Source: Nocardioides sp. Soil805 | Lineage (GTDB): Bacteria; Actinomycetota; Actinomycetes; Propionibacteriales; Nocardioidaceae | Assembly (NCBI RefSeq): GCF_001429625.1 | Contig: NZ_LMSU01000006.1 | Coordinates: 71,187-135,186 of the forward strand | Direction of reading: 5' to 3' | Length of the DNA: 64,000 nucleotides | Part shown: positions 14,286-23,943 of the stretch, piece after piece | Layout: each line of letters starts with the position of its first letter | Numbering within the stretch: the stretch's first letter is position 1 | Made by a program: the position numbers and the translations under genes | The notes under the pieces: generated by a model | What the model saw: the letters and a program-made list of their open reading frames with translations, nothing else | What the model was told of the DNA's origin: nothing | Database searches by the model: none

Positions 14286-17191
14286 GCGGCACGTTCGACA
14301 AGCCGGACCAGTCCGAGCAGCAGGAGCCGCCGCAGCGCAGCGGTCGCTCACGGGCCCTCATCATCACCGCGGGCGTGCTCGTCGGGGTGTTCATCGCCCT
14401 GACGGGCTTCTCGTCGTTCTGGACCGACCGCCTGTGGTTCGACTCGGTCGGCTACTCGAGCGTCTTCACGACGCTGTTGTGGACCCGGGTGGGCCTCTTC
14501 CTCGTCTTCGGGGGCCTGATGGCGGCCGTCGTGGCCCTCAACATCGCCCTGGCCTACCGCTTCCGCCCGTTCTTCCTCAATGCTGCCAGCGACCTCAACC
14601 TCGAGCGCTACCGCGACGCCATCACCCCGATCATGGGCTGGCTGCTGGCCGGCATCTCGCTGCTCATGGGCGCGTTCGCGGGCGCCTCGGCGATGGGGCA
14701 GTGGCGCTCGTACTCGTTGTGGCGGCACGCGCAGTCCTTCGGGACCTCCGACCCCTACTTCGGGCGTGACGCGGGGTTCTACGTCTTCAGCCTCCCGTGG
14801 TGGCACTACGTCACGGACTTCGCGATGGCGCTGGCGATCATCGGGCTGATGGCCGCGGCGATCACGCACTACCTGTACGGCGGCATCCGGCTCTCGGCGA
14901 GCAGCGAGCGGGTCTCGGGGGCGGCGCAGGTGCACCTCTCGGTGCTGCTGGGCGTCTTCGTGCTCGCCAAGGCGGCCGACTACTGGCTCGACCGCTACGA
15001 CCTGGTCACCGGGTCGGGGGCGCTGTTCACCGGCATGGGCTACACCGACGACAACGCGGTGCTGCCCGCCAAGGAGATCCTGACCGGCATCGCGCTGATC
15101 TGCGCCGTGCTCTTCTTCCTCAACATCTGGCGCCGGACGTGGATGCTGCCCTCCCTGGGCATCGCACTGTTCGCGCTGTCGGCGATCCTGCTCGGCCTGA
15201 TCGTCCCGGGGGTGGTCCAGCAGTTCCAGGTCCAGCCCAACGTCCCCGACAAGGAGGGGCCGTACATCGCGGCGAACATCGATGCCACGCGGGAGGCCTA
15301 CGACCTCGAGGACATCGAGATCGAGTCCTACTCCAGCGAGCCCAACACCGACGGCGACCTCGACGCCCTCGACGCGGCGACCTCCTCGGTGCCGCTGGTC
15401 GACCCCAAGGTCGTCAGCCAGACCTTCGAGCAGCAGCAGCAGGTGCGGGCCTACTACTCCGTGCCCGACGTCCTCGACGTGGACCGCTACGAGATCGACG
15501 GCAAGGACCGCGCCGTCGTGCTCGGGGTGCGCGAGCTCGACCAGACCGGCATCGCCGACGGCGACAAGACGTGGTCCAACCTGCACACCGTCTACACCCA
15601 CGGCAACGGGGTCATCGCGGCGTTCGGCAACCAGCGCCCCGAGGACGACGAGCGCCAGTCGACCTCGGTGCAGTGGGCCGAGGGCCAGGAGAGCGACGAG
15701 AGCTCGCTGACCGAGCTGTCCCCGGACGGCTACGAGTCGCGGGTCTACTACGGCGAGCGGTCCCCGACGTACTCCATCGTCGGCCAGCAGCCGAACGGGA
15801 CCGACCTCGAGCTCGACCTGCCCAAGGGCGAGCGCGGCGACGAGAACCAGACCACGTCGTACGACGGCGAGGGCGGCGTGCCGATCGGCAACCTCTTCGA
15901 CAAGGTCCTCTACGCCGTGAAGTTCGGCGAGCCGAACCTCGTGCTGTCCGACCTCGTCCACGACAACAGCAAGATCCTCTACGACCGCCACCCGCGGACC
16001 ATGGTGGAGAAGGTCGCCCCGTGGCTCACCGTCGACTCCGACCCCTATCCGGTGGTCGTCGACGGCCGGATCAACTGGGTGCTCGACGGCTACACCGTCA
16101 CCGACAAGTACCCGCTGTCGCAGCGGGAATCCCTGGAGACGATGACCGACGACTCGCTGGCCGACGACCTGGGGTTCCAGACTCTGCCGACCGACGAGAT
16201 CAACTACATGCGCAACTCCGTCAAGGCCACGGTGGACGCCTACGACGGCACGGTGACGCTCTACGAGTGGGAGCCGGACCCGATCTCCGAGGCCTGGGGC
16301 GAGGTCTTCCCCGGCATCCTCAAGCCGCGCGAGGAGATCCCCGACGAGCTCCTCGAGCACCTGCGCTACCCGGACGACCTGTTCAAGGTCCAGCGCTACC
16401 AGTTCGCGAAGTACCACGAGACCGACGCCAAGCTGTGGCTGGACGCCTCGACCCGCTGGGAGGTCCCGCGCGACCCCGAGGCCGAGACCCGGCTCCAGCC
16501 GCCGTACCGCCTCTTCGTGGACGAGACGTGGGCGCTGACCAGCGTCTACGTGCCGCGGGGGCGGGCCAACCTGGTGTCCTTCGTGTCGGTCAACAGCGAC
16601 GCCACCGACACCGACAACTACGGGAAGATCTCCGTCCTCGAGCTGCCCAACGAGCGCACCGACGGTCCCGGGCAGATCGCCAACGAGCTGAGCTCGGACG
16701 AGGACGTCCGCGAGGAGCTCCTGAGCTTCAGTCAGGGTGGCGTCACCGGCGTGCCCGGCAACCTGCTCACCCTGCCGGTCGGAGACGGCCTGATGTACGT
16801 CCAGCCGCTGTACGCCAAGCGCTCGGGCACCGACTCGTCGTTCCCGATCCTGCGCTTCGTGCTGGTGTCCTACGGCGACGAGATCGGCATCGGTACGACG
16901 CTGCGCGAGGCCATCGCCGACGTCCTCGGCGTCTCCCCGGACGGCCCGACCACCGAGCCCCCGACGACCGAGCCGCCCACGGGCCAGGGTGGTGGCAACC
17001 CTGGGCAGCCGCAGGGCTCCGGGTCGGTCAACGACCAGATCCGTTCCCTGCTGGCCGAGGCCGAGGCCAAGTTCGACGCCGCCGACAGGGCGCAGGCCAA
17101 CGGCAACACCGTCGGGTGGGCACGGCTCATGGACCAGGGTCGCGAGCTCATCAACGAGGCCTTCGCACTGGCGGACGCGAGGGACAGCTGA
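14282..17191 (+). CDS. UPF0182 family large membrane protein
   Basis: This 969-residue protein has about seven transmembrane helices in the first 310 residues and then a large extracytoplasmic region (about 320-880) rich in Asp and Glu. The C-terminal tail contains a Pro/Thr/Glu linker (TTEPPTTEPPTGQ) and a helical QAEAEAKF-like segment near the end. It matches the Rv3193c/UPF0182 family of unknown function. It closes a three-gene overlapping operon with a PDZ-Lon protease and PPA1309, suggesting that the protease acts on it or with it. Confidence 0.9.
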   Translation: MSGTFDKPDQSEQQEPPQRSGRSRALIITAGVLVGVFIALTGFSSFWTDRLWFDSVGYSSVFTTLLWTRVGLFLVFGGLMAAVVALNIALAYRFRPFFLNAASDLNLERYRDAITPIMGWLLAGISLLMGAFAGASAMGQWRSYSLWRHAQSFGTSDPYFGRDAGFYVFSLPWWHYVTDFAMALAIIGLMAAAITHYLYGGIRLSASSERVSGAAQVHLSVLLGVFVLAKAADYWLDRYDLVTGSGALFTGMGYTDDNAVLPAKEILTGIALICAVLFFLNIWRRTWMLPSLGIALFALSAILLGLIVPGVVQQFQVQPNVPDKEGPYIAANIDATREAYDLEDIEIESYSSEPNTDGDLDALDAATSSVPLVDPKVVSQTFEQQQQVRAYYSVPDVLDVDRYEIDGKDRAVVLGVRELDQTGIADGDKTWSNLHTVYTHGNGVIAAFGNQRPEDDERQSTSVQWAEGQESDESSLTELSPDGYESRVYYGERSPTYSIVGQQPNGTDLELDLPKGERGDENQTTSYDGEGGVPIGNLFDKVLYAVKFGEPNLVLSDLVHDNSKILYDRHPRTMVEKVAPWLTVDSDPYPVVVDGRINWVLDGYTVTDKYPLSQRESLETMTDDSLADDLGFQTLPTDEINYMRNSVKATVDAYDGTVTLYEWEPDPISEAWGEVFPGILKPREEIPDELLEHLRYPDDLFKVQRYQFAKYHETDAKLWLDASTRWEVPRDPEAETRLQPPYRLFVDETWALTSVYVPRGRANLVSFVSVNSDATDTDNYGKISVLELPNERTDGPGQIANELSSDEDVREELLSFSQGGVTGVPGNLLTLPVGDGLMYVQPLYAKRSGTDSSFPILRFVLVSYGDEIGIGTTLREAIADVLGVSPDGPTTEPPTTEPPTGQGGGNPGQPQGSGSVNDQIRSLLAEAEAKFDAADRAQANGNTVGWARLMDQGRELINEAFALADARDS

Positions 17192-17239
17192 CCCGATTTG
17201 GGATCGCCGGGATCCATCGCGTAAGGTTCTGTTCACCGA

Positions 17240-17313
17240 CGCGGGGTGGAGCAGCTCGGTAGCTCGCTGGGCTCATAACCCAGAGGTCGCAGGTTCAAAT
17301 CCTGCCCCCGCTA
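17240..17313 (+). tRNA. Initiator tRNA-fMet (CAT anticodon)
   Basis: The 74-nt sequence folds with acceptor CGCGGGG/CCCCGCT, D stem GAGC/GCTC, anticodon loop CTCATAA and T stem GCAGG/CCTGC. CCA is not encoded. Two marks identify the initiator: the unpaired first acceptor position (C1 opposite T72) and three consecutive G-C pairs closing the anticodon loop (GGG/CCC). Confidence 0.95.
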
Positions 17314-17320
17314 CAAATCC

Positions 17321-17355
17321 GAAAGGCCCTCACAGTCTGACTGTGAGGGCCTTTC
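17321..17355 (+). terminator. Terminator after the initiator tRNA
   Basis: A perfect 15-bp stem (GAAAGGCCCTCACAG with its complement at 17341-17355) surrounds a 5-nt loop and lies 8 nt after the tRNA. Confidence 0.85.
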
Positions 17356-17460
17356 GCATGTCCGGACGTCCCGCCTGTCTCCGAGGGCCGTCCCTCATCC
17401 GAGCGGGGTGAGGCGGTCGCGCCTGCGGGAGGCCCATCGTGCTGCGATGAGGCGGACGAC

Positions 17461-19815
17461 ATGACCGACGGATTCGCAGGCAAGATCGAGCTGGACATCC
17501 GGGACTCGGTCCCGGACTGGGCACCGTTCCTCGCGCCGAAGGCAGCGGAGGGAGCCCCCAACGTGCTGTTCGTGGTCTGGGACGACGTCGGGTACGGGAC
17601 CATGGACTGCTTCGGCGGTCCCGTGCGCACACCCACGATGAGTCGCATCGCACGGCAGGGAGTGCGGTACTCGAACTTCCACACGACCGCGCTCTGCTCC
17701 CCGACGCGCGCCTCCCTGCTCACGGGACGCAACGCGACGTCGAACGGCATGGCGACCATCGCCGAGTTCAGCTCAGGCTTTCCCGGCATCTCGACGCGCA
17801 TCCCGTTCGAGAACGGCTTCATCTCCGAGGTCCTGGCGGAGAACGGCTACAACACCTACTGCGTGGGCAAGTGGCACCTCACCCCGGGTGAGGAGACCGG
17901 CATGGCCGCGTGGAAGAAGCGCTGGCCGCTGGGCCGGGGGTTCGAGCGCTTCTACGGCTTCCTGGGCGGCGAGTCCAGCGGCTGGTACCCCGACCTGGTC
18001 CACGACAACCACCCGACGGAGCCCCCGGCGACCCCCGAGGAGGGCTACCACATCGCCAAGGACCTGTCGGACAAGGCGATCGAGTTCATCCGTGACGCCA
18101 AGGTCGTCGAGCCCGACAAGCCGTTCTTCCTCTACTTCTCCCTGGACGCCGCACACGCCCCGCACCACGTCTTCCGGGAGTGGGCGGACACGTACCAGGG
18201 CGTCTTCGACGACGGTTACGAGGCCATCCGCGACCGGATCCTGGCCCGACAGAAGGAGCTGGGACTCCTGCCTCCGGAGACCGCGCTCTCCGGCATCAAC
18301 CCTCATGGCGAGCCCGCCGCCACGGGGCCCGACGGCCAGCCGTGGCCGATGCTGGACACCGTCCGCCCGTGGGAGTCGCTGAACGACGACGAGAAGCGCC
18401 TCTTCGTCCGGATGGCGGAGGTGTTCGCCGGCTACGTGGAGTACACCGACGACCAGGTGGGTCGCGTGATCGACTTCCTGGAGTCGTCGGGACAGCTCGA
18501 CAACACGATCGTCGTGGTCCTCTCGGACAACGGGGCGAGCGGCGAGGGCGGCCCCAACGGGACGTTCAACGAGTGGCGCTTCTTCAACGGGGTGCCGACG
18601 CCGCCCGAGCTGACGCTGGAGCACATCGACGAGCTCGGCGGGCCGACGTCGTACAACCACTACAACACCGGGTGGGCCTGGGCCTTCGACACGCCCTTCC
18701 CCTACTGGAAGCGGTGGGCGGGGTACGAGGGCGGTGTCGCGGACATGTGCCTGGTGTCCTGGCCGGCCAGGGTCCCTGCCGACACCGCAGCGCGGTCGCA
18801 GTACGTGCACGCCGTGGACATCGTCCCGACGATCTACGACCTGCTCGGGATCACCCCGCCGGAGACGCTGAACGGGTACCCGCAGCGCCGGATCGAGGGC
18901 GAGAGCTTCGCAGCGTCACTGACCGATGCCGAAGCGCCGGGGAAGAAGACCCAGTTCTACGCGATGCTCGGACAGCGTGCGTTGTACGAGGACGGCTGGC
19001 TGGCCTGCACCCTGCACCCGCCACTCAGCGGCTGGGGAAAGTTCGACCAGGACGTCTGGGAGCTGTACCACGTCGAGGTGGACCGGTCGCAGTCCACCGA
19101 CCTCGCGGCGACGGACCCGGACCGGCTCGAGCGGATGACAGCACGATGGTTCGAGCTCGCCGAGGAGTACAACGGCCTTCCGCTCGACGACCGGACCGCC
19201 CTCGAGCAGACGCTGGCCGATCGGCCGAGCGGCTCGCCGAAGCGGGACCGGTACGTCTACTACCCCGACTGTGCGCCGGTGCCCGAGCAGTCCGCGGTCC
19301 TCATCAGTGGTCGCTCGTACACGATCGCGGCTGGTGTGCAGACCGACTCCGCGGACGCCGAGGGTGTCGTCTTCGCCCACGGCGGGATGGCCGGCGGTCA
19401 CAGCCTCTACCTGCAGGACAAGCGACTGACCTACGCCTTCAACTGGGTGGGCACCACCGTGCAGACGATCACCGCCGACCGTGACCTCGCGCCCGGTCCC
19501 CACGTCCTCACCGCCGAGTTCGTCACCGAAGGTCGCAGCGAGGACCCGATGATGGCGGGGGCCAAGGGCACCCTCAGCCTGTACATCGACGGCGACACGG
19601 TGGGCAGTGACGTGATCGTCACCCAGCCGGGTCTGTTCTGCGCGGTCGGCGACGGGCTCTGCGTGGGCCGTGACGACGCCTCGCCGGTGACACCTGCGTA
19701 CACCGCGCCGTACACCTTCACGGGCGGGCACATCGACAAGGTGGTCGTCGACGTCTCCGGTGAACGGTACGTCGACCACGAGGCGCAGGTCCGTGGCTGG
19801 TTCCTGCTCGACTGA
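17461..19815 (+). CDS. Type I (formylglycine) arylsulfatase, cytosolic type
   Basis: This 784-residue sulfatase hydrolyses a sulfate ester of unknown substrate. The metal site begins NVLFVVWDDVGYG, and the maturation motif CSPTRASLLTGR places the formylglycine precursor at Cys79 and the required Arg at 83. GKWHLTP and LSDNGASGEGG supply further active-site residues. There is no signal peptide. The C-terminal 170 residues look like a beta-sandwich. The length fits the near-790-residue mycobacterial AtsA/AtsB-like group. The gene lies 6 bp before its probable maturase, so the pair is one unit. It follows a tRNA terminator, a frequent boundary of acquired DNA. Confidence 0.92.
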   Translation: MTDGFAGKIELDIRDSVPDWAPFLAPKAAEGAPNVLFVVWDDVGYGTMDCFGGPVRTPTMSRIARQGVRYSNFHTTALCSPTRASLLTGRNATSNGMATIAEFSSGFPGISTRIPFENGFISEVLAENGYNTYCVGKWHLTPGEETGMAAWKKRWPLGRGFERFYGFLGGESSGWYPDLVHDNHPTEPPATPEEGYHIAKDLSDKAIEFIRDAKVVEPDKPFFLYFSLDAAHAPHHVFREWADTYQGVFDDGYEAIRDRILARQKELGLLPPETALSGINPHGEPAATGPDGQPWPMLDTVRPWESLNDDEKRLFVRMAEVFAGYVEYTDDQVGRVIDFLESSGQLDNTIVVVLSDNGASGEGGPNGTFNEWRFFNGVPTPPELTLEHIDELGGPTSYNHYNTGWAWAFDTPFPYWKRWAGYEGGVADMCLVSWPARVPADTAARSQYVHAVDIVPTIYDLLGITPPETLNGYPQRRIEGESFAASLTDAEAPGKKTQFYAMLGQRALYEDGWLACTLHPPLSGWGKFDQDVWELYHVEVDRSQSTDLAATDPDRLERMTARWFELAEEYNGLPLDDRTALEQTLADRPSGSPKRDRYVYYPDCAPVPEQSAVLISGRSYTIAAGVQTDSADAEGVVFAHGGMAGGHSLYLQDKRLTYAFNWVGTTVQTITADRDLAPGPHVLTAEFVTEGRSEDPMMAGAKGTLSLYIDGDTVGSDVIVTQPGLFCAVGDGLCVGRDDASPVTPAYTAPYTFTGGHIDKVVVDVSGERYVDHEAQVRGWFLLD

Positions 19816-19821
19816 CGTGCG

Positions 19822-21150
19822 ATGACGAACCTGACGGCCCCGCGGGCCTTCCACGTCATGTCGAAGCCCACCGGCGCCATCTGCAACCTCGACTGCGAGT
19901 ACTGCTTCTTCCTCTCCAAGGACGAGCTCTACCCGGGGAGTGGGTTCCGCATGGACGCGGAGGTCCATGAGGCCTACGTCAGCCAGCTCCTCGCCGCCCA
20001 ACGCGGCGTCGAGGAGGTGGTGGTCGCCTTCCAGGGCGGCGAACCGACGATGATGGGGCTCGACTTCTTCCGCCGCACCCTCGAGCTGGAGGTGCGGTAC
20101 GCCGCCCCGGGCCAGCGGGTCCTCAACACCGTCCAGACCAACGCCACGCTCCTCGACGACGAGTGGGCGGAGTTCTTCCACGAGCACGGCTTCCTGGTGG
20201 GCGTCTCCATCGACGGACCCAGGGAGATGCACGACGCCTACCGGGTCGACAAGGGCGGCAAGCCCACCTTCGACCGGGTCGTGCGTGGCCTGGAGGTGCT
20301 CACGCGGCACGAGGTGGACTGGAACGCGCTGACCACCGTGAACGCGGCCAACGGCGACCACGGCCGGGAGGTCTACCGGTTCCTGCGCGACGACCTCGGC
20401 GCCTCGTTCGTGCAGCTCATCCCGATCGTCGAGCGTGTCACGCCCGAGCTCCTCGAGCTGGCCGAGTCCGGCTGGGGCGACCGCCCCGGACAGCGCCCGC
20501 TGTACCGGCAGGAGGGAAACCTGGTCACCCATCGCAGCGTCGGCGCGGAGCAGTACGGGCGGTTCCTGGTCGACGTCTTCGAGGAGTGGGCCCGGCACGA
20601 CGTCGGCGACGTCTTCGTCTCGATGTTCGACACCGCACTCGCGCACTGGATGGGGATGGACCAGGCGGGCATGTGCGTCCACGCGCGGACGTGCGGCGAC
20701 GCCGTCGCCCTGGAGCACAACGGCGACCTGTACTCCTGCGACCACTACGTCGAGCCCGGGTACCTGCTGGGCAACATCGCGGAGGGCCGGACCCTGCTGC
20801 AGCTGGTCGACTCACCGCAGCAGCGCGCGTTCGGCTCGGCGAAGCTCGAGACACTGCCGGCGTACTGCCGTGGCTGTGACGTCCGGTTCGCCTGCAACGG
20901 CGGCTGCCCCAAGGACCGTTTCCTCGACACCCCCGACGGCGAGCGCGGGCTGCACTACCTCTGCGCGGGCTACCAGACCTTCTTCCACCACGTCGACGAG
21001 CCGATGCGGGTCATGGCCGGCCTCCTGCGGCAGGGGCGGGATGCGACTGCCCTGCGCGACTGGTACGCCCGCGCCGACGCGAACCGTGACGCGGAGGAGG
21101 CCTGCACCTGTGGCAGCAGGATCCCCTGGGGAGCCTGCCACGGGGACTGA
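19822..21150 (+). CDS. Anaerobic-type sulfatase-maturating radical SAM enzyme (anSME, SPASM domain)
   Basis: This 442-residue enzyme converts the sulfatase active-site cysteine to formylglycine using S-adenosylmethionine. The radical SAM cluster is C21-x3-C25-x2-C28 in CNLDCEYC, followed by AFQGGEPTMMG and VGVSIDGP. The C-terminal SPASM region has many cysteines, including CVHARTCGDAVALEHNGDLYSCDHY, YCRGCDVRFACNGGCPKD and a terminal CTCGS, enough for two auxiliary clusters. It lies directly downstream of the Cys-type sulfatase. The maturase is oxygen-independent in mechanism though the iron-sulfur clusters are oxygen-sensitive. Confidence 0.93.
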   Translation: MTNLTAPRAFHVMSKPTGAICNLDCEYCFFLSKDELYPGSGFRMDAEVHEAYVSQLLAAQRGVEEVVVAFQGGEPTMMGLDFFRRTLELEVRYAAPGQRVLNTVQTNATLLDDEWAEFFHEHGFLVGVSIDGPREMHDAYRVDKGGKPTFDRVVRGLEVLTRHEVDWNALTTVNAANGDHGREVYRFLRDDLGASFVQLIPIVERVTPELLELAESGWGDRPGQRPLYRQEGNLVTHRSVGAEQYGRFLVDVFEEWARHDVGDVFVSMFDTALAHWMGMDQAGMCVHARTCGDAVALEHNGDLYSCDHYVEPGYLLGNIAEGRTLLQLVDSPQQRAFGSAKLETLPAYCRGCDVRFACNGGCPKDRFLDTPDGERGLHYLCAGYQTFFHHVDEPMRVMAGLLRQGRDATALRDWYARADANRDAEEACTCGSRIPWGACHGD

Positions 21151-21170
21151 CTGCGAGCTGGTCGACCTGG

Positions 21171-21995
21171 TCAGCGGGGGAGGCCACGGGCGTCACAGGG
21201 CGGGGTCACGGTGAGCCCGATCACCTCGATCTGCTCCTCGATCAAGCGCTGGGTCCGCTCCATCGCGGTCGGCTGGAGCTTGCCCGGGCCCTCGCCGTGC
21301 GGATGGTCGAAGAAGACGAGCAGGAGCAGCAGGAGCGAGACGACGACGGTGGCACTCCCCATCAGCACGCCCTGGGTCACCGCTCCTTCGCCGCTGTCGG
21401 CGAAGAACAGCATGTACACGAAGATCACCGCGGAGACGGCGAGGAGGACCAGCCACAGGGGACCGGGGATGATCCCCTCGGCGCCGTGCACCCGGTCGAG
21501 ACGGGCCTGCTCGCGCTGGGAGGTCTGGTCCATCCACCGGTCGTAGGCCGACTGCTGGGTGTCAGTCCTGGGACGGACCGTCGAGATGGTGCGGTACATC
21601 TCGACCGCCCACGGGTTGATCGCCTCGCCCGTGCCGCCGGCGTCGATGGCCTCCCACTCCGGACCGACGACGGACCTCGCGTAGCAGATGAGGTCACCGG
21701 TGAGCCTGGTCGAGGCATCCGCGGGCAGGAACTGGGCCGTCTGGACCTGCTGGGTCACGATGGCGGCCTCGGACTCGGCGCCGGAACGTGCGTCGTCGTA
21801 CGACTGGAACGCCAGGAAGATGATGAAGCCCACCAGCACCGAGAACCCCGTCGCCAGCACGCCGAAGACCCCCGAGGCGCGATCCCCGTCCCGGAAGTAG
21901 CTGCCCTCGGGGGCCGTACGACGCACCAGGAGCATCGATGCGACGGTGAGCGCCGTGGCGCCCGCCACGAGCAGGACGGCGAGGAGGAGCCTCAC
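21171..21995 (-). CDS. DUF4239 (bestrophin-like) membrane protein
   Basis: This protein of about 274 residues has an N-terminal transmembrane pair (VRLLLAVLLVAGATALTVAS, then VFGVLATGFSVLVGFIIFLAF), a soluble helical middle of about 110 residues, and two C-terminal helices (LWLVLLAVSAVIFVYMLFF and a Val/Leu-rich one). This is the DUF4239 layout, with FQSYDDARSGAESEA after the second helix. GTG 21995 places the first helix at the N-terminus. An in-frame GTG at 22043, behind GGGGGG, would add 16 residues. The role is unknown. It is divergent from the SulP gene and convergent with the sulfatase pair. Confidence 0.8.
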   Translation of the reverse strand: MRLLLAVLLVAGATALTVASMLLVRRTAPEGSYFRDGDRASGVFGVLATGFSVLVGFIIFLAFQSYDDARSGAESEAAIVTQQVQTAQFLPADASTRLTGDLICYARSVVGPEWEAIDAGGTGEAINPWAVEMYRTISTVRPRTDTQQSAYDRWMDQTSQREQARLDRVHGAEGIIPGPLWLVLLAVSAVIFVYMLFFADSGEGAVTQGVLMGSATVVVSLLLLLLVFFDHPHGEGPGKLQPTAMERTQRLIEEQIEVIGLTVTPPCDARGLPR

Positions 21996-22109
21996 CTCCG
22001 GACCGATGTCGTCATCGTGACCACCTCGCCTCTCGCCGCACACGTGCCCCCCACGGTGCCGACCTCCGCACGCTCCCTGCCTCACCCGGGGCGGATGGGC
22101 GTGCGAACT

Positions 22110-22122
22110 ATCCGTAGCGGAT
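22110..22122. promoter_or_regulatory. Palindrome between DUF4239 and sulP
   Basis: ATCCGTAGCGGAT is a perfect 5-bp inverted repeat around TAG in the divergent promoter region. A further GCGGATG half-site stands about 20 bp to the left. It may be an operator for one or both genes. Confidence 0.4.
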
Positions 22123-22210
22123 GAGCCGGGGTCCCTGGAACGCGCACAGACTCCGACGGAACGGTCGTGACCAGCGCACTGCGCCCAGCACCGGACCGGG
22201 AGGGACCCAC

Positions 22211-23929
22211 ATGAACCTGATGCCGGAGTCGTTGCGGGGCTACCAGAGGGCGTGGCTCGTCCGGGACGTCGTCGCCGGACTGACCCTCGCGGCTGTCGCG
22301 ATCCCCGAAGTCATGGGCTACACCTCGATCGCGCAGACCCCGATCGTCACCGGTGTCTACACGATCATCTTCCCCACCCTGGTCTTCGCCCTGCTCGGGT
22401 CGTCGCGCCTGCTGGTGGTCGGCGCGGACTCCGCGACAGCCGCCATCCTGGCCGCCGGACTGACGGGCCTCGGCGTCTCCGGCCTGAAGCCGTACAGCCA
22501 GGAGTGGGTGGCCTGGTGCAGCCTGGTGGCCCTCATCTGCGGCGTGCTCCTGATCCTGGCCCGGCTGCTGAAGCTGGGCTTCATCGGCAACTTCCTCAGT
22601 GCCAGTGTCCTCATCGGCTTCCTGAGCGGCGTCGGGATCTCGGTGCTCACCGGACAGGTCCCCGACATGCTCGGCGTGCCGAAGTCGAGCGGCTCCTGGG
22701 TCGAGCAGCAGTGGGGCACGATCACGTCGGTCCCCGACGCCAGCCTCGCGACGGTCGCCTTCGGCCTCGGGACCGTGCTGCTGATCCTTGGCTTCAAGCG
22801 CTTCCTGCCCGTCGTGCCCGGGGCCGTCGTGGCCGTGATCCTCTCCATCGTGATCTCCACGACCACCGACGCCAAGAAGCACGGCGTGGCCGTGATCGGG
22901 TCGCTCCAGGGCGGATTCCCACCGGTCGGTCTCCCGGGCGGCTTCAGCTGGTCCGACGTCGCCAGTGCGACCACGATCGCCATCGGCTGCTTCGTCCTCA
23001 TCCTCGCCCAGAGCGCGGCCACCTCCCGCAGCTTCGCGGCCAAGCACGGGGAGCGGGTCGACATCAACCGCGACCTCGTCGGCCTCAGTGGCGCGAGCCT
23101 GGCCGCCGGCCTGACCGGCACCTTCGTGGTCAACGGCAGCCCGACCAAGACCGAGATCCTCGACGAGCAGAAGGGTCGCAGCCAGGTCGCCACCATGACC
23201 ATGGCAGCGGTGGCGTTGCTGTTCGTGCTGTTCCTGACCAGCCTGCTCACCGACATGCCGGTCGCGGTGCTGGCCGGCATCGTGTTCGTGATCGGCCTCG
23301 GCCTCGTCGACGTGGTCGGCCTGCGCCGGATCCGCAGTCGACGCATGGACGAGTTCGTGATCGCCTGCGTGACCGGAGTCGTGGTGTTCGCGATCGGTGT
23401 CGAGCAGGGCATCATCCTGGCGATCGTGCTCTCGCTCGTCGAGGTCATCCGCCGCTCCTACCACCCCGGCGACTTCGTCGTCGGTGAGGGACCCGCCGAG
23501 CAGCTCAGCTACACGGCGGCCGCGGCCGGCGTCCAGAGCCGGCCGGGCCTGGTCGTCTTCCGCTTCGACGCCACGCTGTTCTACGCCAACGCGACGCGCT
23601 TCACCGACGACGTCAAGGCCGTGGTCGAGGGGGCACCGACGCCGGTGCGCTGGCTCGTGCTGGACTGCTCGTCGATCGACGACGTCGACTACTCGTCGGG
23701 CCTCGAGCTGTCGGACCTGATCACCTATCTCCACGCACGTGGTGCGACCCTCGGGCTCGCCCACCTCGACGACTCCCTGCTCACGACGCTGCGTGCCTAC
23801 GGCGTGCTCGACCACGTCGCCCCGCACATGGTCTTCTCCACGATCGAGGAGGCCTTCGGCGCCTGGGAGGCACGACCGCCCGAGGCGTCAGCTCCTGACG
23901 ACGTCGTACGCCGCACCGGTCAGGAGTGA
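22211..23929 (+). CDS. SulP family anion (sulfate-type) transporter with STAS domain
   Basis: This 572-residue transporter has about 11-12 transmembrane helices and a C-terminal cytoplasmic STAS domain (about residues 440-560; FRFDATLFYANATRF and VLDCSSIDDVDYSSG). The core begins DVVAGLTLAAVAIPEVMGYTSIAQTP, the SulP signature, where many members have Q-x-x-A-Y. Later VNGSPTKTEI is conserved. Members carry sulfate, bicarbonate or other anions. Here sulfate is plausible because a sulfatase lies 2.4 kb upstream. The GGGAGGGA sequence precedes the ATG. Confidence 0.9.
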   Translation: MNLMPESLRGYQRAWLVRDVVAGLTLAAVAIPEVMGYTSIAQTPIVTGVYTIIFPTLVFALLGSSRLLVVGADSATAAILAAGLTGLGVSGLKPYSQEWVAWCSLVALICGVLLILARLLKLGFIGNFLSASVLIGFLSGVGISVLTGQVPDMLGVPKSSGSWVEQQWGTITSVPDASLATVAFGLGTVLLILGFKRFLPVVPGAVVAVILSIVISTTTDAKKHGVAVIGSLQGGFPPVGLPGGFSWSDVASATTIAIGCFVLILAQSAATSRSFAAKHGERVDINRDLVGLSGASLAAGLTGTFVVNGSPTKTEILDEQKGRSQVATMTMAAVALLFVLFLTSLLTDMPVAVLAGIVFVIGLGLVDVVGLRRIRSRRMDEFVIACVTGVVVFAIGVEQGIILAIVLSLVEVIRRSYHPGDFVVGEGPAEQLSYTAAAAGVQSRPGLVVFRFDATLFYANATRFTDDVKAVVEGAPTPVRWLVLDCSSIDDVDYSSGLELSDLITYLHARGATLGLAHLDDSLLTTLRAYGVLDHVAPHMVFSTIEEAFGAWEARPPEASAPDDVVRRTGQE

Positions 23930-23943
23930 CGCGCGTCCGGGCG

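Noticed and set aside
14348..17236. Very long antisense open frame opposite the UPF0182 gene
   Set aside because: High third-position GC keeps opposite frames open in this genome. The antisense product has no recognisable domain, while the sense product has clear membrane helices and family motifs.
17240..17460. tRNA-fMet as an integration (att) site for an island
   Set aside because: I found no second copy of the tRNA 3' end and no integrase in the window, so acquisition of the following genes stays a guess.
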